46,897 bases of DNA from Elusimicrobiota bacterium (GCA_016212885.1 JACRDO010000010.1:1-46897), one strand, 5' to 3'. Positions 14,539-23,538 are shown, counted from the first letter of the stretch. Numbers and translations are program-made. The notes: generated by a model from the letters alone, not told the origin.

Positions 14539-16449
14539 ATGAGGATGGAGCTGCTCGCCTTCCTGCTCGCCCTCCCGCCTGCGGCTTTCGCGGATAAGGC
14601 GCCGGCCGCTCAGGCTCCCCCGCAAGCGGAGGCTCCCGCGGAAATCAAGATCGATCCGGGCCTCGCCGCCTTCCTCAAGGGCAAGGGCTATCTCGCTGAG
14701 AGGGACGGCTCCATCCTGCGCTTGAAGACCGGGGCGCGGCTCTCCCGCTTCGCCTTGGAGAGCACGGGCATGCGCTACAGCGGCGAGGGGCTGCTGGTGC
14801 GCCGCTTCGACGTCAACGGCATCCCCTTGCCCGCGGACGAGGAAGTGCCCAGGAACCGCCTGGGCCGCATCCTGGAAGCGCTGCTGGACATGGCGGAGGC
14901 GCAGTCGGCCTCGCCCGAGGAGGCGGGCCGGGCCCTGCAGGCCCTAGGCCTGCCGCCGGCCCACGACGGGGTCCATCTGCTCAACCCGGACGGCAGCGCG
15001 ACCTACTACGGCCTCATGCTCTACCACGGCGTGAAGAAGAACAGGCAATTGGGCGTGGCCATGAGCACAGAGCGGCTGAGCGCCTTGATGGCGCGGTTCA
15101 CCTCGGCCTACGGCGCCGCTTTCCTGGCCCACGCTCCGGATGCCGCGGCGCAGGCCTTGGGGTCAGCCTGGGCCGGGCTCAAGCAGGAGCTTGGAAAAGA
15201 CGAGAAGCCGCTGAGCCTTGAGCCGCATCAGGAGATGGGGGAGGCGCTTTCCTCCTATCGGACCGTCATAGGCATGGAGTCGGACGCGGTCAAGTGCAAG
15301 CACGGCCTGGGGGAGTACCGCAAGGACCTCCAGTATTCGGAAGCCGCTCTCAGCGCCCTGACGGGCCTGCGCTACCATTCCCGCATGGTCATCCCTGGCG
15401 AGAAGCCGGCCGGGGCCGCCGAGTCAGCGCCGCAGAAAGCGCGCGCGCCTCCTATCCCCAAGGCGCGCCTTCTGCCCTCCCTGCTGAGGGTGCTCGACAA
15501 GATGAGCGGGGGAACCCTGACCTCCGCGCAGTTTGAATCGCTCGTCAAAAGCTTCCCCATGGGGGAGAGTGTCTGGCGGATGGGCGCCCTTGAGCTCTGG
15601 CGCGAGGGGCTGACCGGCAAGGGCGTCAAGGTGGCGGTCATCGACCAAGGCATGACCTCTCACCCGGAGTTCAACAGGGCGGTCAAGTCCCGGCAGGACT
15701 TCACGGGCTTCAAGGGCAACCAGCCGGAGGCGATCCATGCCGACCACGTGGGCGGCACGATCCACGCCCTGGCGCCGGACGCGGAGCTCCGCTCCTACAA
15801 GGCCATAGACGGCAGGTTGCCCGACAACATCGGCGCCATAAACAGGGCCATCGACAAGGCCGTCGCGGACGGCAACCAGGTGATCAACATGAGCCTGGGC
15901 GGCCCCATGGATCCGAACTGCGAGATGGTCAAGAAGATCAACAAGTACGCCAAAGAGGGGGTCCTCTTCATCATCTCGGCCGGCAACTTCGGCGGCAAGG
16001 GCATCCTGACCCCGTCCATCGCCCGCGGAGCGGTGACGGTTGGAGCGCTCACCGCGGACAGCGCCATGGCCCCGTTCAGTCAATACGGGGCGAGCACGGA
16101 TTCCAAGGGCAAGCGCCACATCAAGGACGTGTTCATGGCGCCCGGCACCCACATCGTCTCCACGGCGGGCAACGGCGGCTACCTGGCCATGGACGGCACC
16201 TCCATGGCGGCTCCGCATGTGAGCGGGGTGAGCGCGCTGATGGTCCAGGGCCTTCAGGACGCGGCGGGGATCGCGGATCCCGTGGCCATGAGCCGCAGGA
16301 TCAAGGACGCCATGGACAAGACCGGCCCCCGCATTGGACGGGAGCTCCTGCCCAAGGACGCGCCGGAGGACCAGGAGTTCATCATCGTAGATCCTGTGGC
16401 CAGCTGGCGGCGGCTGTCGAAGGCGTACCGAACTTTCCAAACGTCGTAG
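14539..16449 (+). CDS. Secreted subtilisin-family (S8) serine protease
   Basis: A 636-aa preproprotease. A signal peptide (MRMELLAFLLALPPAAFA) is followed by a long proregion (about 20-350) and the S8 catalytic domain. The triad is Asp369 in VAVIDQGM, His403 in HADHVGGT (His400 is the other candidate) and Ser555 in DGTSMAAPHVSG; the oxyanion Asn lies in ISAGNFGG. ATG 14539 is preferred over upstream GTG codons at 14512 and 14530 because it follows the predicted transcription start. The last eight codons and the stop lie inside palindromic element copy A (16425-16490), so the C-terminus RTFQTS is element-derived. Confidence 0.92.
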   Translation: MRMELLAFLLALPPAAFADKAPAAQAPPQAEAPAEIKIDPGLAAFLKGKGYLAERDGSILRLKTGARLSRFALESTGMRYSGEGLLVRRFDVNGIPLPADEEVPRNRLGRILEALLDMAEAQSASPEEAGRALQALGLPPAHDGVHLLNPDGSATYYGLMLYHGVKKNRQLGVAMSTERLSALMARFTSAYGAAFLAHAPDAAAQALGSAWAGLKQELGKDEKPLSLEPHQEMGEALSSYRTVIGMESDAVKCKHGLGEYRKDLQYSEAALSALTGLRYHSRMVIPGEKPAGAAESAPQKARAPPIPKARLLPSLLRVLDKMSGGTLTSAQFESLVKSFPMGESVWRMGALELWREGLTGKGVKVAVIDQGMTSHPEFNRAVKSRQDFTGFKGNQPEAIHADHVGGTIHALAPDAELRSYKAIDGRLPDNIGAINRAIDKAVADGNQVINMSLGGPMDPNCEMVKKINKYAKEGVLFIISAGNFGGKGILTPSIARGAVTVGALTADSAMAPFSQYGASTDSKGKRHIKDVFMAPGTHIVSTAGNGGYLAMDGTSMAAPHVSGVSALMVQGLQDAAGIADPVAMSRRIKDAMDKTGPRIGRELLPKDAPEDQEFIIVDPVASWRRLSKAYRTFQTS

Positions 16450-17144
16450 GTTCGATACGTCCAAACCTACGGCGTTCGGAAGGTTTGGACGTGATTCTTC
16501 CGCCCCAGGCGAGGACCGCGACGCAGACGAGCCCTGCCCCGCCGCCGGCCGCGTAAGCGGCCGACACGCCGAACCACTCCGACAAAGACCCCATGAGGAA
16601 CGCGCCGATGGGGCTGACGCCGGCGAAGACGAAGACGTAGAGGCTCATGACGCGCCCGCGCATGCTGTCCGGGGCTTCGAGCTGGAGCGCGGTGTTGCAG
16701 CATGCCATGAAGACGATCTGCGAGAATCCCGTCAGCGCGAGAACGGCCGCGGCGAGCCGGAAGCTATGGACCGCGGCGAGGGCGAGGGTGAAGCCCGAGG
16801 ATGCGGCGGCTGAAAAGACGAGCAGGCGCAGGCGGGGCTTCCTGCGCAGCGGGGCCGCGGCGAGCGCGCCGAGCATCGCTCCGGTCCCCAGCGCGGCCAT
16901 CAGGAAGCCGAAGCCGCGCGCCCCCGCATGGAGCGCGTTGCGCGCCAGGAGCGGGATCATGACGCTGTGGTTGACTACGAAAAGGCTGGTACCCAGCAGG
17001 AGGCCCAGGATCAGCCTCACCCTCGGGGTGTCTAGGGCGTAGCGGACGCCAGCCGAGATGTCTTCTGCGACCGAGCCGCTGGCCGGACAGGAACAGGCGG
17101 TAGTCGCGGTGGTTGAGCGCGCGAAGGCCCTCTGAGAATCTCAT
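16382..17144 (-). pseudogene. MFS transporter gene with large internal deletion
   Basis: Reading leftward from ATG 17144, the first 22 residues (MRFSEGLRALNHRDYRLFLS...) are a typical N-terminus of an EntS/DUF894-type MFS exporter. At about 17075-17078 the frame shifts and the sequence jumps to the second half of such a protein (SVAEDISAGVRYALDTPRVR, then six hydrophobic segments). About 180 residues, roughly helices 1 to 6, are missing. The 3' end runs into palindromic element copy A, which supplies SKPSERRRFGRIEPTTFG, and then overlaps the subtilase gene. It cannot encode a working transporter. Confidence 0.8.
16425..16490 (-). repeat. 66-bp double-hairpin palindromic element, copy A
   Basis: Two hairpins placed end to end. 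On the plus strand: GTACCGAACTT (16425-16435), 12-nt loop, AGGTTCGATAC (16448-16458); then GTCCAAACCT (16459-16468), 12-nt loop, AGGTTTGGAC (16481-16490). The two loops are reverse complements of each other at 10 of 12 positions. The minus strand reads SKPSERRRFGRIEPTTFGKF in the MFS pseudogene frame, the same frame used by copy B at 41986-42051. It lies between convergent genes and forms the 3' end of both. Confidence 0.85.
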
Positions 17145-17216
17145 GGATTCGCCGAAGGGATCGGCGGCTCAAGAATACCTAATTGTAGAGGATAATGTAG
17201 GGAAGGGGACAGTTTC

Positions 17217-18422
17217 TCATGGGCCCCGCCGCGGCTTGGGATACTCCTTGGCGACGTCTAGCTTCTCGGAGTAGGGCGAATCCCAGAGCTGGGAGTGCAC
17301 AGCCAAGACCTTGGCCGCCAGGGGTTCATCCTGGATGACCAGCTCAACGTTCCTGGAGTTATCCAGATAGCCTCCGGACCAGTTGCTGGTCCCAAGCCAA
17401 AGGGTCTTGCCGTCGATCACCATGTACTTCGAGTGCACCACCCGCGCGAAAGGGATGAACCCCTCCTTGGCCTCGGGCAGGGTCGCGACCTTGATCTGCA
17501 CGTACGGGATCAGGGCGAGGCTCTTGAGGTGGTCTAAGGCCGGCAGGTCCGTGTTCCAATGCGAGACCAGGAGCTTGATTGAGACCCCTCGGACAGCGGC
17601 GTTGCGCATGGCGTTGTCGATGGGCGGATAGAAGCGGTGGTCCCGGAAGCTCAGAGGGGCGTAGTCCAGGAGCTGGACCGCGATCTCCTTCTGCGCGGTC
17701 CCGATGAGCCGCACCAGCTCCGACTCGGAGTCGCCGACCCCAGGCGGATTGAAGGCCCAGGGGCTGGCCACGAGATAGGCCTTCTTCCCGGACGGGGCCT
17801 TGGGCTTGGTTTTGTTGAGGCGAGGAACGGGCCTGCCTGAGGAGACTTTCTCATAGGCGCGCCAATCCGTTTCAAAGACGGCTTCCAGGTTCTTGACGAT
17901 CTCCTCTTCCGTGATCTTCAAGCCCAGCTCGTGGATGTGCTTGAGCGAGCGCCAGTCGAAGTTCTGGCTGCCCACGTAGGCGGCCTTGCGGTCCACGACG
18001 AAGTACTTGGCGTGGATGATGCCGTCGGGCTTCACGTCCGAGAAGGCGAGGACGCGCAGTTCCAGGTTCTTGATCGCCCGGAGGAGCTCGAAGCCCTCCA
18101 GCGAGTTCTGGGCCATCTTCCTCTCGGCCAGGAAGCGGATCTTGACCCCGCGCTCGCCGGCCTTCCTGAGCTCGGCCATGACCGGCTCGAGCGGCTCCCC
18201 GGCCTTGTTCGTCACGTAGAACTCCGCGATGTCGATGCTCGTCTGCGCGGAGGAGAACATCTCAGCCCACACCTCGGCGGGCAGGCGCAGGTCCTGCTGA
18301 AGGGTCGTTTCCACGGGCGCGGTATAGACCAGCTCGAAGCCCGGGATCGCGAACGCGGCCATCGCCGCGCCGGTTGCGAGGAGCGAAATGGACGGGCAGA
18401 TCACCTTCAGGAATCTTTTCAT
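17217..18422 (-). CDS. Phospholipase D-like protein with two HKD motifs
   Basis: A 401-aa exported or membrane-anchored protein (hydrophobic segment at about 8-30). Two phosphodiesterase motifs are intact: H137-x-K139-x4-D144 (HAKYFVVD) followed by GSQNFD, and H330-x-K332-x4-D337 (HSKYMVID) followed by GTSNWS. The paired arrangement fits the PLD superfamily, whose members hydrolyse phospholipids or nucleic acids or make cardiolipin. It starts 9 nt after the polyferredoxin stop, with AGGAAAG as ribosome-binding site, so the two are co-transcribed. Because it is exported, a role on envelope lipids or extracellular DNA is more likely than cytosolic nuclease activity. Confidence 0.87.
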   Translation of the reverse strand: MKRFLKVICPSISLLATGAAMAAFAIPGFELVYTAPVETTLQQDLRLPAEVWAEMFSSAQTSIDIAEFYVTNKAGEPLEPVMAELRKAGERGVKIRFLAERKMAQNSLEGFELLRAIKNLELRVLAFSDVKPDGIIHAKYFVVDRKAAYVGSQNFDWRSLKHIHELGLKITEEEIVKNLEAVFETDWRAYEKVSSGRPVPRLNKTKPKAPSGKKAYLVASPWAFNPPGVGDSESELVRLIGTAQKEIAVQLLDYAPLSFRDHRFYPPIDNAMRNAAVRGVSIKLLVSHWNTDLPALDHLKSLALIPYVQIKVATLPEAKEGFIPFARVVHSKYMVIDGKTLWLGTSNWSGGYLDNSRNVELVIQDEPLAAKVLAVHSQLWDSPYSEKLDVAKEYPKPRRGP

Positions 18423-18431
18423 GTCTTTCCT

Positions 18432-19562
18432 TTATAATGCGCCCAGCAGGGCTCTAATGGCCGACGGCACGAACAAGGAGCCCAATGTCCCCGAGATCAC
18501 GAGAGCCGAGAACACGAACAGGATCCGCGCGTCCCAAAGCGAAGCCCAGCCTGACCCTTTGCCCGGCAGGGGCCGCCCCAGGATGGTATAACGGATGCCC
18601 GATGCAGGGCAAACGTCCATGCACTGGCCGCACCGGTTGCAGGCGTCCAGGACCTCGGGCTTGCTGTCCTTGGAACTGCGGATGCTGAAGATGGGGCAGG
18701 AGCGTGCGCAGAGCCCGCAGTCCGTGCAGGTGGATTCGTCGAGCGTGACCCGGAAGGGGTTGATCCGCCCGAAGACGGCCTGCCACGCCCCGAAGGGGCA
18801 GAGGAGCCCGCAGAAGGCGCGCTTGCCCGTGAGCAGGGGCAGGCCGACGAGAAAGACCGCGCCGGCAACGATCATGAGCGCCAGCTGGAGCTTGCGGGTC
18901 GAGTCCACCGGGTCCAGGAAGGAAGTCGTGAGCTTGAGCGGGCAGAGCCAGAGGCAGAATATCGGCGTGAAGGTGGAAAGGGAGATCAGGAGCAGGAAGA
19001 TGAGGAGCGCCAAGGGGAAGTCCCTCAGCCGTCCGGGAAGCCTGTGCCATTTAAGAAGCGGCTTGGGCAGGATTCGGCTCATGCCGTCGTCGATGCCGCC
19101 GTAGAAGCAGACCCATGAGCACCAGCCCTGGCCCAGCGCCAGGGTGACGGCCAGCCACAGGGCCCCCAAGGACAGCGGCCCCCAGCTATTCCAGGCGCCG
19201 CTCATGAAAGCCAGGTACTGCTGATAGAGATGGCTCAGGACCGTTGAGGAAAGGGCGATGTGGCAGTAAGGCACTTCCTGGGCCGCCTCGGAGGTGAAGA
19301 ACCGTCCGGCCCCGAGCAGGCTTGCCTTGTAGCGTATGAGGAAGCCGAGAGCGATGACCACGAAGAGCAGGGAGCGCCAGCGCGAGACTCGGCCGGTCCT
19401 TAGGATGAGGACCCCGATGCATGCGACGAACGAGGCCCAAAGGAGCCCCAAGGGAAGCCTGCCTTGGGAAGGGAGCAGAGGCTGGGAGAAGAAAAGGACC
19501 GGCTCGAATACAAGAGCGCCGAACAATAGAGAAGGGCCCCAGTCGCGGGCTTGGGTTTTCAT
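18432..19562 (-). CDS. Membrane polyferredoxin, NapH/NosR-like
   Basis: A 376-aa integral membrane iron-sulfur protein. About five to six transmembrane helices precede three C-x3-C motifs at membrane edges (CSWVCFYGG, CLWLCPLK, CGLLCPFG). Two [4Fe-4S] ferredoxin motifs follow, CTDCGLCARSCP and CNRCGQCMDVCP, and a final helix closes the protein. This layout is that of NapH/NosR/CcoG-type quinol-linked electron carriers. No nitrate, nitrous-oxide or cytochrome-oxidase genes are nearby, so its partner is unknown. It forms an operon with the phospholipase D-like gene and is divergent from the spermidine-synthase-like gene. Confidence 0.88.
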   Translation of the reverse strand: MKTQARDWGPSLLFGALVFEPVLFFSQPLLPSQGRLPLGLLWASFVACIGVLILRTGRVSRWRSLLFVVIALGFLIRYKASLLGAGRFFTSEAAQEVPYCHIALSSTVLSHLYQQYLAFMSGAWNSWGPLSLGALWLAVTLALGQGWCSWVCFYGGIDDGMSRILPKPLLKWHRLPGRLRDFPLALLIFLLLISLSTFTPIFCLWLCPLKLTTSFLDPVDSTRKLQLALMIVAGAVFLVGLPLLTGKRAFCGLLCPFGAWQAVFGRINPFRVTLDESTCTDCGLCARSCPIFSIRSSKDSKPEVLDACNRCGQCMDVCPASGIRYTILGRPLPGKGSGWASLWDARILFVFSALVISGTLGSLFVPSAIRALLGAL

Positions 19563-19586
19563 GGATACAGGCCGTCCAACGTTATT

Positions 19587-19594
19587 TTTATATC
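19587..19594. promoter_or_regulatory. Divergent AT-rich promoter core
   Basis: The 46-bp gap between divergent genes holds an AT-rich patch. Leftward it reads TATAAA (19592-19587), 24 nt before the polyferredoxin start. Rightward it reads TATATC (19589-19594), 14 nt before ATG 19609. No good -35 was found on either side. Confidence 0.35.
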
Positions 19595-19608
19595 ATTTCC
19601 AGACAGGA

Positions 19609-21693
19609 ATGGTACTGCTCTTCTCAGCCTTCGGGTTCTTCTGCCTGCTCGAGCAGGTGATCATCCTTCGGGAGGTCTCGTTCCTCTTCCTGGGCCATGA
19701 GCTGTCCTTGGGGCTCTCCTTATGCGGGTGGATCTTCTGGTCCGGAGTCGGCAGCTTCAATCTCAAGCCGCGCAGGCCCCTTGCGCCCCTGGCCGCGTGC
19801 GTGTGCGCGGCGCCGCTCACCCTGCTTCTGGCCAGGGCCGCGGCCCTGGCCCTGCCGGCCGGGTCCATCCCAGGGCTCTTCGCCATCCTGGCTTTCAGCG
19901 CGGCATTGACCGCGCCGGCCGGGCTCTGCGCGGGCGCTTTCAGCTCCGCGGCGATGGGCGCGGACCAGCGGGCCGGAGTCCGGTTCTTCATCTTCGAAGC
20001 TCTGGGCGCTTGCCTGGGAGGGCTCGCCTACACCTTCCTCATCGCAGGGAAGCTGGCCCCGATGACGGCGCTCTGCGCGGCCGGGGCCGGGGTCCTGCTG
20101 GCCGAAGCCGTGTCCCTGCGCAAAGAGGGCTGGCTTGCGCGCGCCGTCCTGTGGGTCGCCTGCGCCGCGGCGCTCGCCCTCGGCCTGGTTTTCGACGGAT
20201 CGAGCCGCGCGCTCCGCTACCAGCGCTACGAACTGCGCAGCGAGACCGAGACCCCTTACGCCAGGATCGCGATCGCATCCTTGAAGAAGGGCCAGAGCCT
20301 GGTGCTGGAGGACGGCTTCGTCTCAGGAGAATATCCGGAGCCTGCTTCCAACGAGGAGACGGCGCACCTTCCGCTCCTCGCTCATCCCAAGCCGCGGGAC
20401 GTCTTTGTCTTGGGAACGCCGGGTCTGCTGGCTCTGCCTGAAATCCTCAAGCACAAGCCCGCTTCGGTCATAGCTGCGGAGCTGGACGGCCGCAAGGCAG
20501 GGCTGATCTTGGACCTGCTCTCGCTCAAGGACGTCAAGACCGTCACAACGGACCCGCGCCATGTCCTTCGGGGAGGAGAGAAGTTCGATCTGATCCTGCA
20601 GACCGTGCCGGAGCCGGTCAATGCCGCGGCCAACCGCTTCTTCACGCTCGAGTTCTTCAAGGAAGCCAAGGCCGCTCTGCGGCCGGGCGGGGTGCTCGCC
20701 TTCTCCCTGCCCGCCTCGGAGAACTACCTTGCGCCGGAGGAGGCCTATCTTGCGGCCAGCGTGCTGAAGACCGCCCAAGAAGCCTTCCCCTTTGTCGAGA
20801 CCGTCCCGGGACGAAGGATGCTCGTCTTGGTGTCCGATAATAAGCTCGATATCTCGCCGGCAACATTCGGGGCCAGGTACAACTCCAGGAAGCTGAAGAA
20901 CAAGACCGTGATCCCGTCGGCGTTCCCGTTCATCCTCCATCCGGAGAGGATGCAGTGGCTGAGGCGGAGTCTGGCGGACGTCCGCCGCGTCTCTCTGAAC
21001 AACGACCTCGATCCTATCTCGTATTTCCTCACTTGGCGGGTCTGGCTGTCCAAGTTCGTGTCGCCGGCCTACCTGCTCGGCGCGGCGGCGTGCGCGATGG
21101 CCGTGCTCTGGGCCTTGGGAGCCCTGCTGGTTCGCTGGAGGATCTGGGTCGGCAGGCCGGACCTCATGGCCGTCTTCTCCATGGGATTCTGGGGCATGGC
21201 GCTCGAGATTGCGCTCCTCCTCCTGGCCCAGTCCGCGCTCGGGGCCCTGCATTGGCAGCTCGGCCTGCTGTTCGCGGCCTTCATGCTGGGGCTGGCCTTG
21301 GGGAGCGCCGCCTTCAGCTTCGTTAACGGCCGCCGTTGGGTCATCCTCGCGCTCCTCCTCGCCGCGGCAGCGGCTTCGGCCGCCCTCTCCCGGCGGGCCG
21401 AAGCGATCGTGCTCCTTGAGGGAGGCCGGGGCCTGGCGGTCTTCCTGGCGCTTCAATGCGCGGCCGGGTTCCTGGTGGGAGGCGTGTTCCCGCCCGCGGC
21501 GGGCCTCAAGTGCTCGCCTCCGGCGAGGCTCTACGCCTGCGACCTTTGGGGAGCCTGCCTTGGGGGCGCTCTGACCGCGTCGATGCTGGTGCCCCTGCTG
21601 GGGTTGAAGACCACGATCCTGGCAGCCTCGCTCCCATGCGCGGCCGCGGCCCTGCTGTCGCTCCCGCGCCTGCTCGCTCCGCCCGCGCCATGA
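19609..21693 (+). CDS. Membrane-embedded spermidine synthase-like protein
   Basis: A 694-aa protein: N-terminal membrane domain (about 1-200, opening MVLLFSAFGFFCLLEQVIIL), a Rossmann aminopropyltransferase-like domain (about 210-430) and a C-terminal membrane domain (about 480-690). The REVSFLFLGHELSLGLSLCG signature of the first helices and ALRPGGVLAFSLP of the Rossmann part identify the family. The nucleotide loop reads VLGTPGLLALP instead of a G-G-G-D-G-type loop, so binding of decarboxylated SAM is doubtful and the real substrate is unknown. ATG 19609 is chosen because it begins the conserved first helix; the frame is open back to 19336 over the divergent gene. The stop overlaps a small frame at 21690. 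Confidence 0.8.
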   Translation: MVLLFSAFGFFCLLEQVIILREVSFLFLGHELSLGLSLCGWIFWSGVGSFNLKPRRPLAPLAACVCAAPLTLLLARAAALALPAGSIPGLFAILAFSAALTAPAGLCAGAFSSAAMGADQRAGVRFFIFEALGACLGGLAYTFLIAGKLAPMTALCAAGAGVLLAEAVSLRKEGWLARAVLWVACAAALALGLVFDGSSRALRYQRYELRSETETPYARIAIASLKKGQSLVLEDGFVSGEYPEPASNEETAHLPLLAHPKPRDVFVLGTPGLLALPEILKHKPASVIAAELDGRKAGLILDLLSLKDVKTVTTDPRHVLRGGEKFDLILQTVPEPVNAAANRFFTLEFFKEAKAALRPGGVLAFSLPASENYLAPEEAYLAASVLKTAQEAFPFVETVPGRRMLVLVSDNKLDISPATFGARYNSRKLKNKTVIPSAFPFILHPERMQWLRRSLADVRRVSLNNDLDPISYFLTWRVWLSKFVSPAYLLGAAACAMAVLWALGALLVRWRIWVGRPDLMAVFSMGFWGMALEIALLLLAQSALGALHWQLGLLFAAFMLGLALGSAAFSFVNGRRWVILALLLAAAAASAALSRRAEAIVLLEGGRGLAVFLALQCAAGFLVGGVFPPAAGLKCSPPARLYACDLWGACLGGALTASMLVPLLGLKTTILAASLPCAAAALLSLPRLLAPPAP

Positions 21694-21833
21694 AGCAGGA
21701 TCGCCCCATCCTCGCCTGGGCCGTGCCGGCCGTGGTCGGCGCGGCCTTCCCGGTCTTGGCCAGCCCAGGCTTCGCCGTCGAGGCGCCTGAGCCGGACGAC
21801 GACTCCGACTTCTTCTCCTCCGCCGCGGGCTGA
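21690..21833 (+). CDS. Small predicted secreted peptide, unrecognised
   Basis: A 47-codon frame starting with an ATGA overlap on the spermidine-synthase-like stop. It encodes MKQDRPILAWAVPAVVGAAF, a hydrophobic signal-like stretch, and an acidic tail DDDSDFFSSAAG. The coupling and signal-like start support translation. It could equally be the first part of a gene whose remainder decayed, since a cyclase remnant follows. No function is proposed. Confidence 0.4.
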   Translation: MKQDRPILAWAVPAVVGAAFPVLASPGFAVEAPEPDDDSDFFSSAAG

Positions 21834-21936
21834 AGGTTGTTGGAAATCTGCGCCGCCTGATGGGACATGTTGACCGGCGTGGTGGGCCTGCGGCCCTCCG
21901 CCACGATGGCCCTGGCCCAGGACCCTGGTCGCGCGC

Positions 21937-22248
21937 ATGGTGAAGCGCTTGAGCGAGATCGGCCGCATCCGGGTGGTCGGCAAGGCGGTCCCGATCAAGG
22001 TCTTCAACCTCCTGGCCAAGAAGGGGGAGCTTTCCGCGGAGTGGAACAAGGCCCTGTCCTTCTACGAGCGGGGGCTCGAGCATTTCAAAGAGCGCCGGTT
22101 CAGCGAGGCCGCGGACAGCTTCAAGGAAGCGCTCTGGGTCTTTCCCGACGACGGCCCGGCTTCCACGTACCTGAGGTTCTCGCAGGACTACGCCGCGGCT
22201 CAGCCGAGCGCGGATTGGGACGGGGTGTTCAACCTGAGCGCGAAGTGA
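21937..22248 (+). pseudogene. C-terminal remnant of an adenylate/guanylate cyclase with TPR tail
   Basis: A 103-codon frame reads IGRIRVVGKAVPIKVFNLLA, then WNKALSFYERGLEHFKERRF, FPDDGPASTYLRF and DWDGVFNLSAK. This is the characteristic region after the catalytic domain of class III (CHASE2-type) cyclases: the last strand of the cyclase fold followed by a TPR-like tail. The catalytic domain, transmembrane and CHASE2 parts are absent, so only the end of the gene survives. The 21834-21936 stretch upstream holds no recognisable coding sequence. Confidence 0.6.
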
Positions 22249-22286
22249 ACGGAACGGCATCCGGAGCTCCGCGCAGGATGCGGGGT

Positions 22287-22305
22287 GCGCGGAAGCACTC
22301 CGCGC
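22287..22305. terminator. Terminator-like hairpin between convergent genes
   Basis: GCGCGGA-AGCAC-TCCGCGC forms a 7-bp stem with a 5-nt loop, followed by TCTTC. It lies between the cyclase remnant and the end of the leftward glycosyltransferase gene. Confidence 0.4.
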
Positions 22306-22368
22306 TCTTCGAGCGGAATCGGACGGCGGGTTGAGCGTGCTGGCCGACGCTCCGGCTTCAAGGATTCC

Positions 22369-23538
22369 CTAGAGAAAACGCAAGGCCAGGAGGTCCAGGC
22401 CCAAGAGCAGGGTCAGCCCGATCCACGCGAGCGCGCGATTGGCGCCCTGCTGGAGAGGCTCGAACCAGAACGCGAGCCCGGCGCAGAAGAGCGGCGCCCA
22501 GGCTCCGAGCGTGATGAAGGAGAAGCGCGCCTGGGGCTGGCAGGCGAGCACGAACCCGTAGTAGAAGTTCTGCGCCAGAGCCGCGCAGAACACGAGGAGC
22601 AGGAGCGCCCTCTCGCCCTGGAGCAGGCGGCGCCTCCCGGCGATGAGGCCCGCGAGCGAGAGGACGCTCACGGCCAGGAGCACGAGGTATGTCCAGCCCG
22701 GCAGAGGCTGGGTCATCCAGCCGAACTTGCCCCAGAAGCTCTCGAAGAAGATGCGCAGCCAGACGTGGAGACGGCTTAAGCCGAATCCGCCCGGGTCGTA
22801 GGCCGCATTCGGCGCTATGCCCCAGAGTCCGCCTCCGAGCAGGAGGTTGCGTCCGAAGATGAGCGCCCAGAACGGGAGCGCGGCCAGGAGCAGTGTCCCG
22901 CCGTTCCTGCGCAAGGAGGCATCCCGCCGCCATGTCCACGCGCGCTCAGCCATGACGCACAGGATGGGCGCGGCGAGCGTGGCTTTGGCCAGCAGGCCCA
23001 GGCCCGCGACGGCCCCGAGGGCCGCGGCGTCCGCCGGGCCTCCGGGCCCGCGCCGGACATGCGCCATCCACACCATGAGCAGGAGCGCGCCGCAGAGGTT
23101 GGCGAGCGAGTCGTTGCCGACCTGGGCGCCGATGAAGAGGAACATGGGGAGCAGGGCGACGACCGCGGTCGAAGCCAGGGCCATGCCGGCTCCCGCGAAG
23201 CCGCACGCGAGCCTCCAGATGCAGAGAAGCGCGAGCAGATGCAGGAGGGTCGAGAAGGCGCGGATCCAGCGGACCTGGAAGACCGGCGGCAGGCCGCGCA
23301 CGGGCAGGGCCCAGGCCGCCGCGGCCGCGTAATAGAGCGGGGATTGCACAGCCTCGTAGCTCAGCGGCTCGCGCGGCCAGTTCCAGACCGGCGGCCGCCC
23401 GGTCTTGAGCAGGGTCTCGACGTAGTGCGCGTGCGCCGGCTCGTCGGGCGCGTTGCCTATGGCCATGCGGGCGTTGAAAGCGATGCCGAGGGCCAGGTGG
23501 AGCCCCAGCAGGAGCGCGAGAGCGGCCTTCTCGTTCAT
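22369..23538 (-). CDS. GT-C-type membrane glycosyltransferase (PMT/ArnT-like)
   Basis: A 389-aa polytopic membrane protein with about nine to ten hydrophobic helices. The first helix is followed by GNAPDEPAHAHYVETLLKTG, the acidic-pair motif in the first periplasmic loop that forms the catalytic site of GT-C enzymes using polyprenyl-phosphate sugars. It is shorter than ArnT or PMT (500-600 aa) and has no obvious C-terminal soluble domain. Start at 23538 is set by the family N-terminus; the frame is open to 24033 only as a shadow of the next gene. It lies 38 nt downstream of the phosphodiester-glycosidase gene and is probably co-transcribed. Confidence 0.75.
   Translation of the reverse strand: MNEKAALALLLGLHLALGIAFNARMAIGNAPDEPAHAHYVETLLKTGRPPVWNWPREPLSYEAVQSPLYYAAAAAWALPVRGLPPVFQVRWIRAFSTLLHLLALLCIWRLACGFAGAGMALASTAVVALLPMFLFIGAQVGNDSLANLCGALLLMVWMAHVRRGPGGPADAAALGAVAGLGLLAKATLAAPILCVMAERAWTWRRDASLRRNGGTLLLAALPFWALIFGRNLLLGGGLWGIAPNAAYDPGGFGLSRLHVWLRIFFESFWGKFGWMTQPLPGWTYLVLLAVSVLSLAGLIAGRRRLLQGERALLLLVFCAALAQNFYYGFVLACQPQARFSFITLGAWAPLFCAGLAFWFEPLQQGANRALAWIGLTLLLGLDLLALRFL

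Noticed and set aside
15424-16464. 346-codon leftward open frame
   Set aside because: Antisense shadow of the subtilase catalytic domain.
20323-22260. 645-codon leftward open frame
   Set aside because: Antisense to the spermidine-synthase-like gene, which has clear family motifs; the antisense translation is low-complexity.
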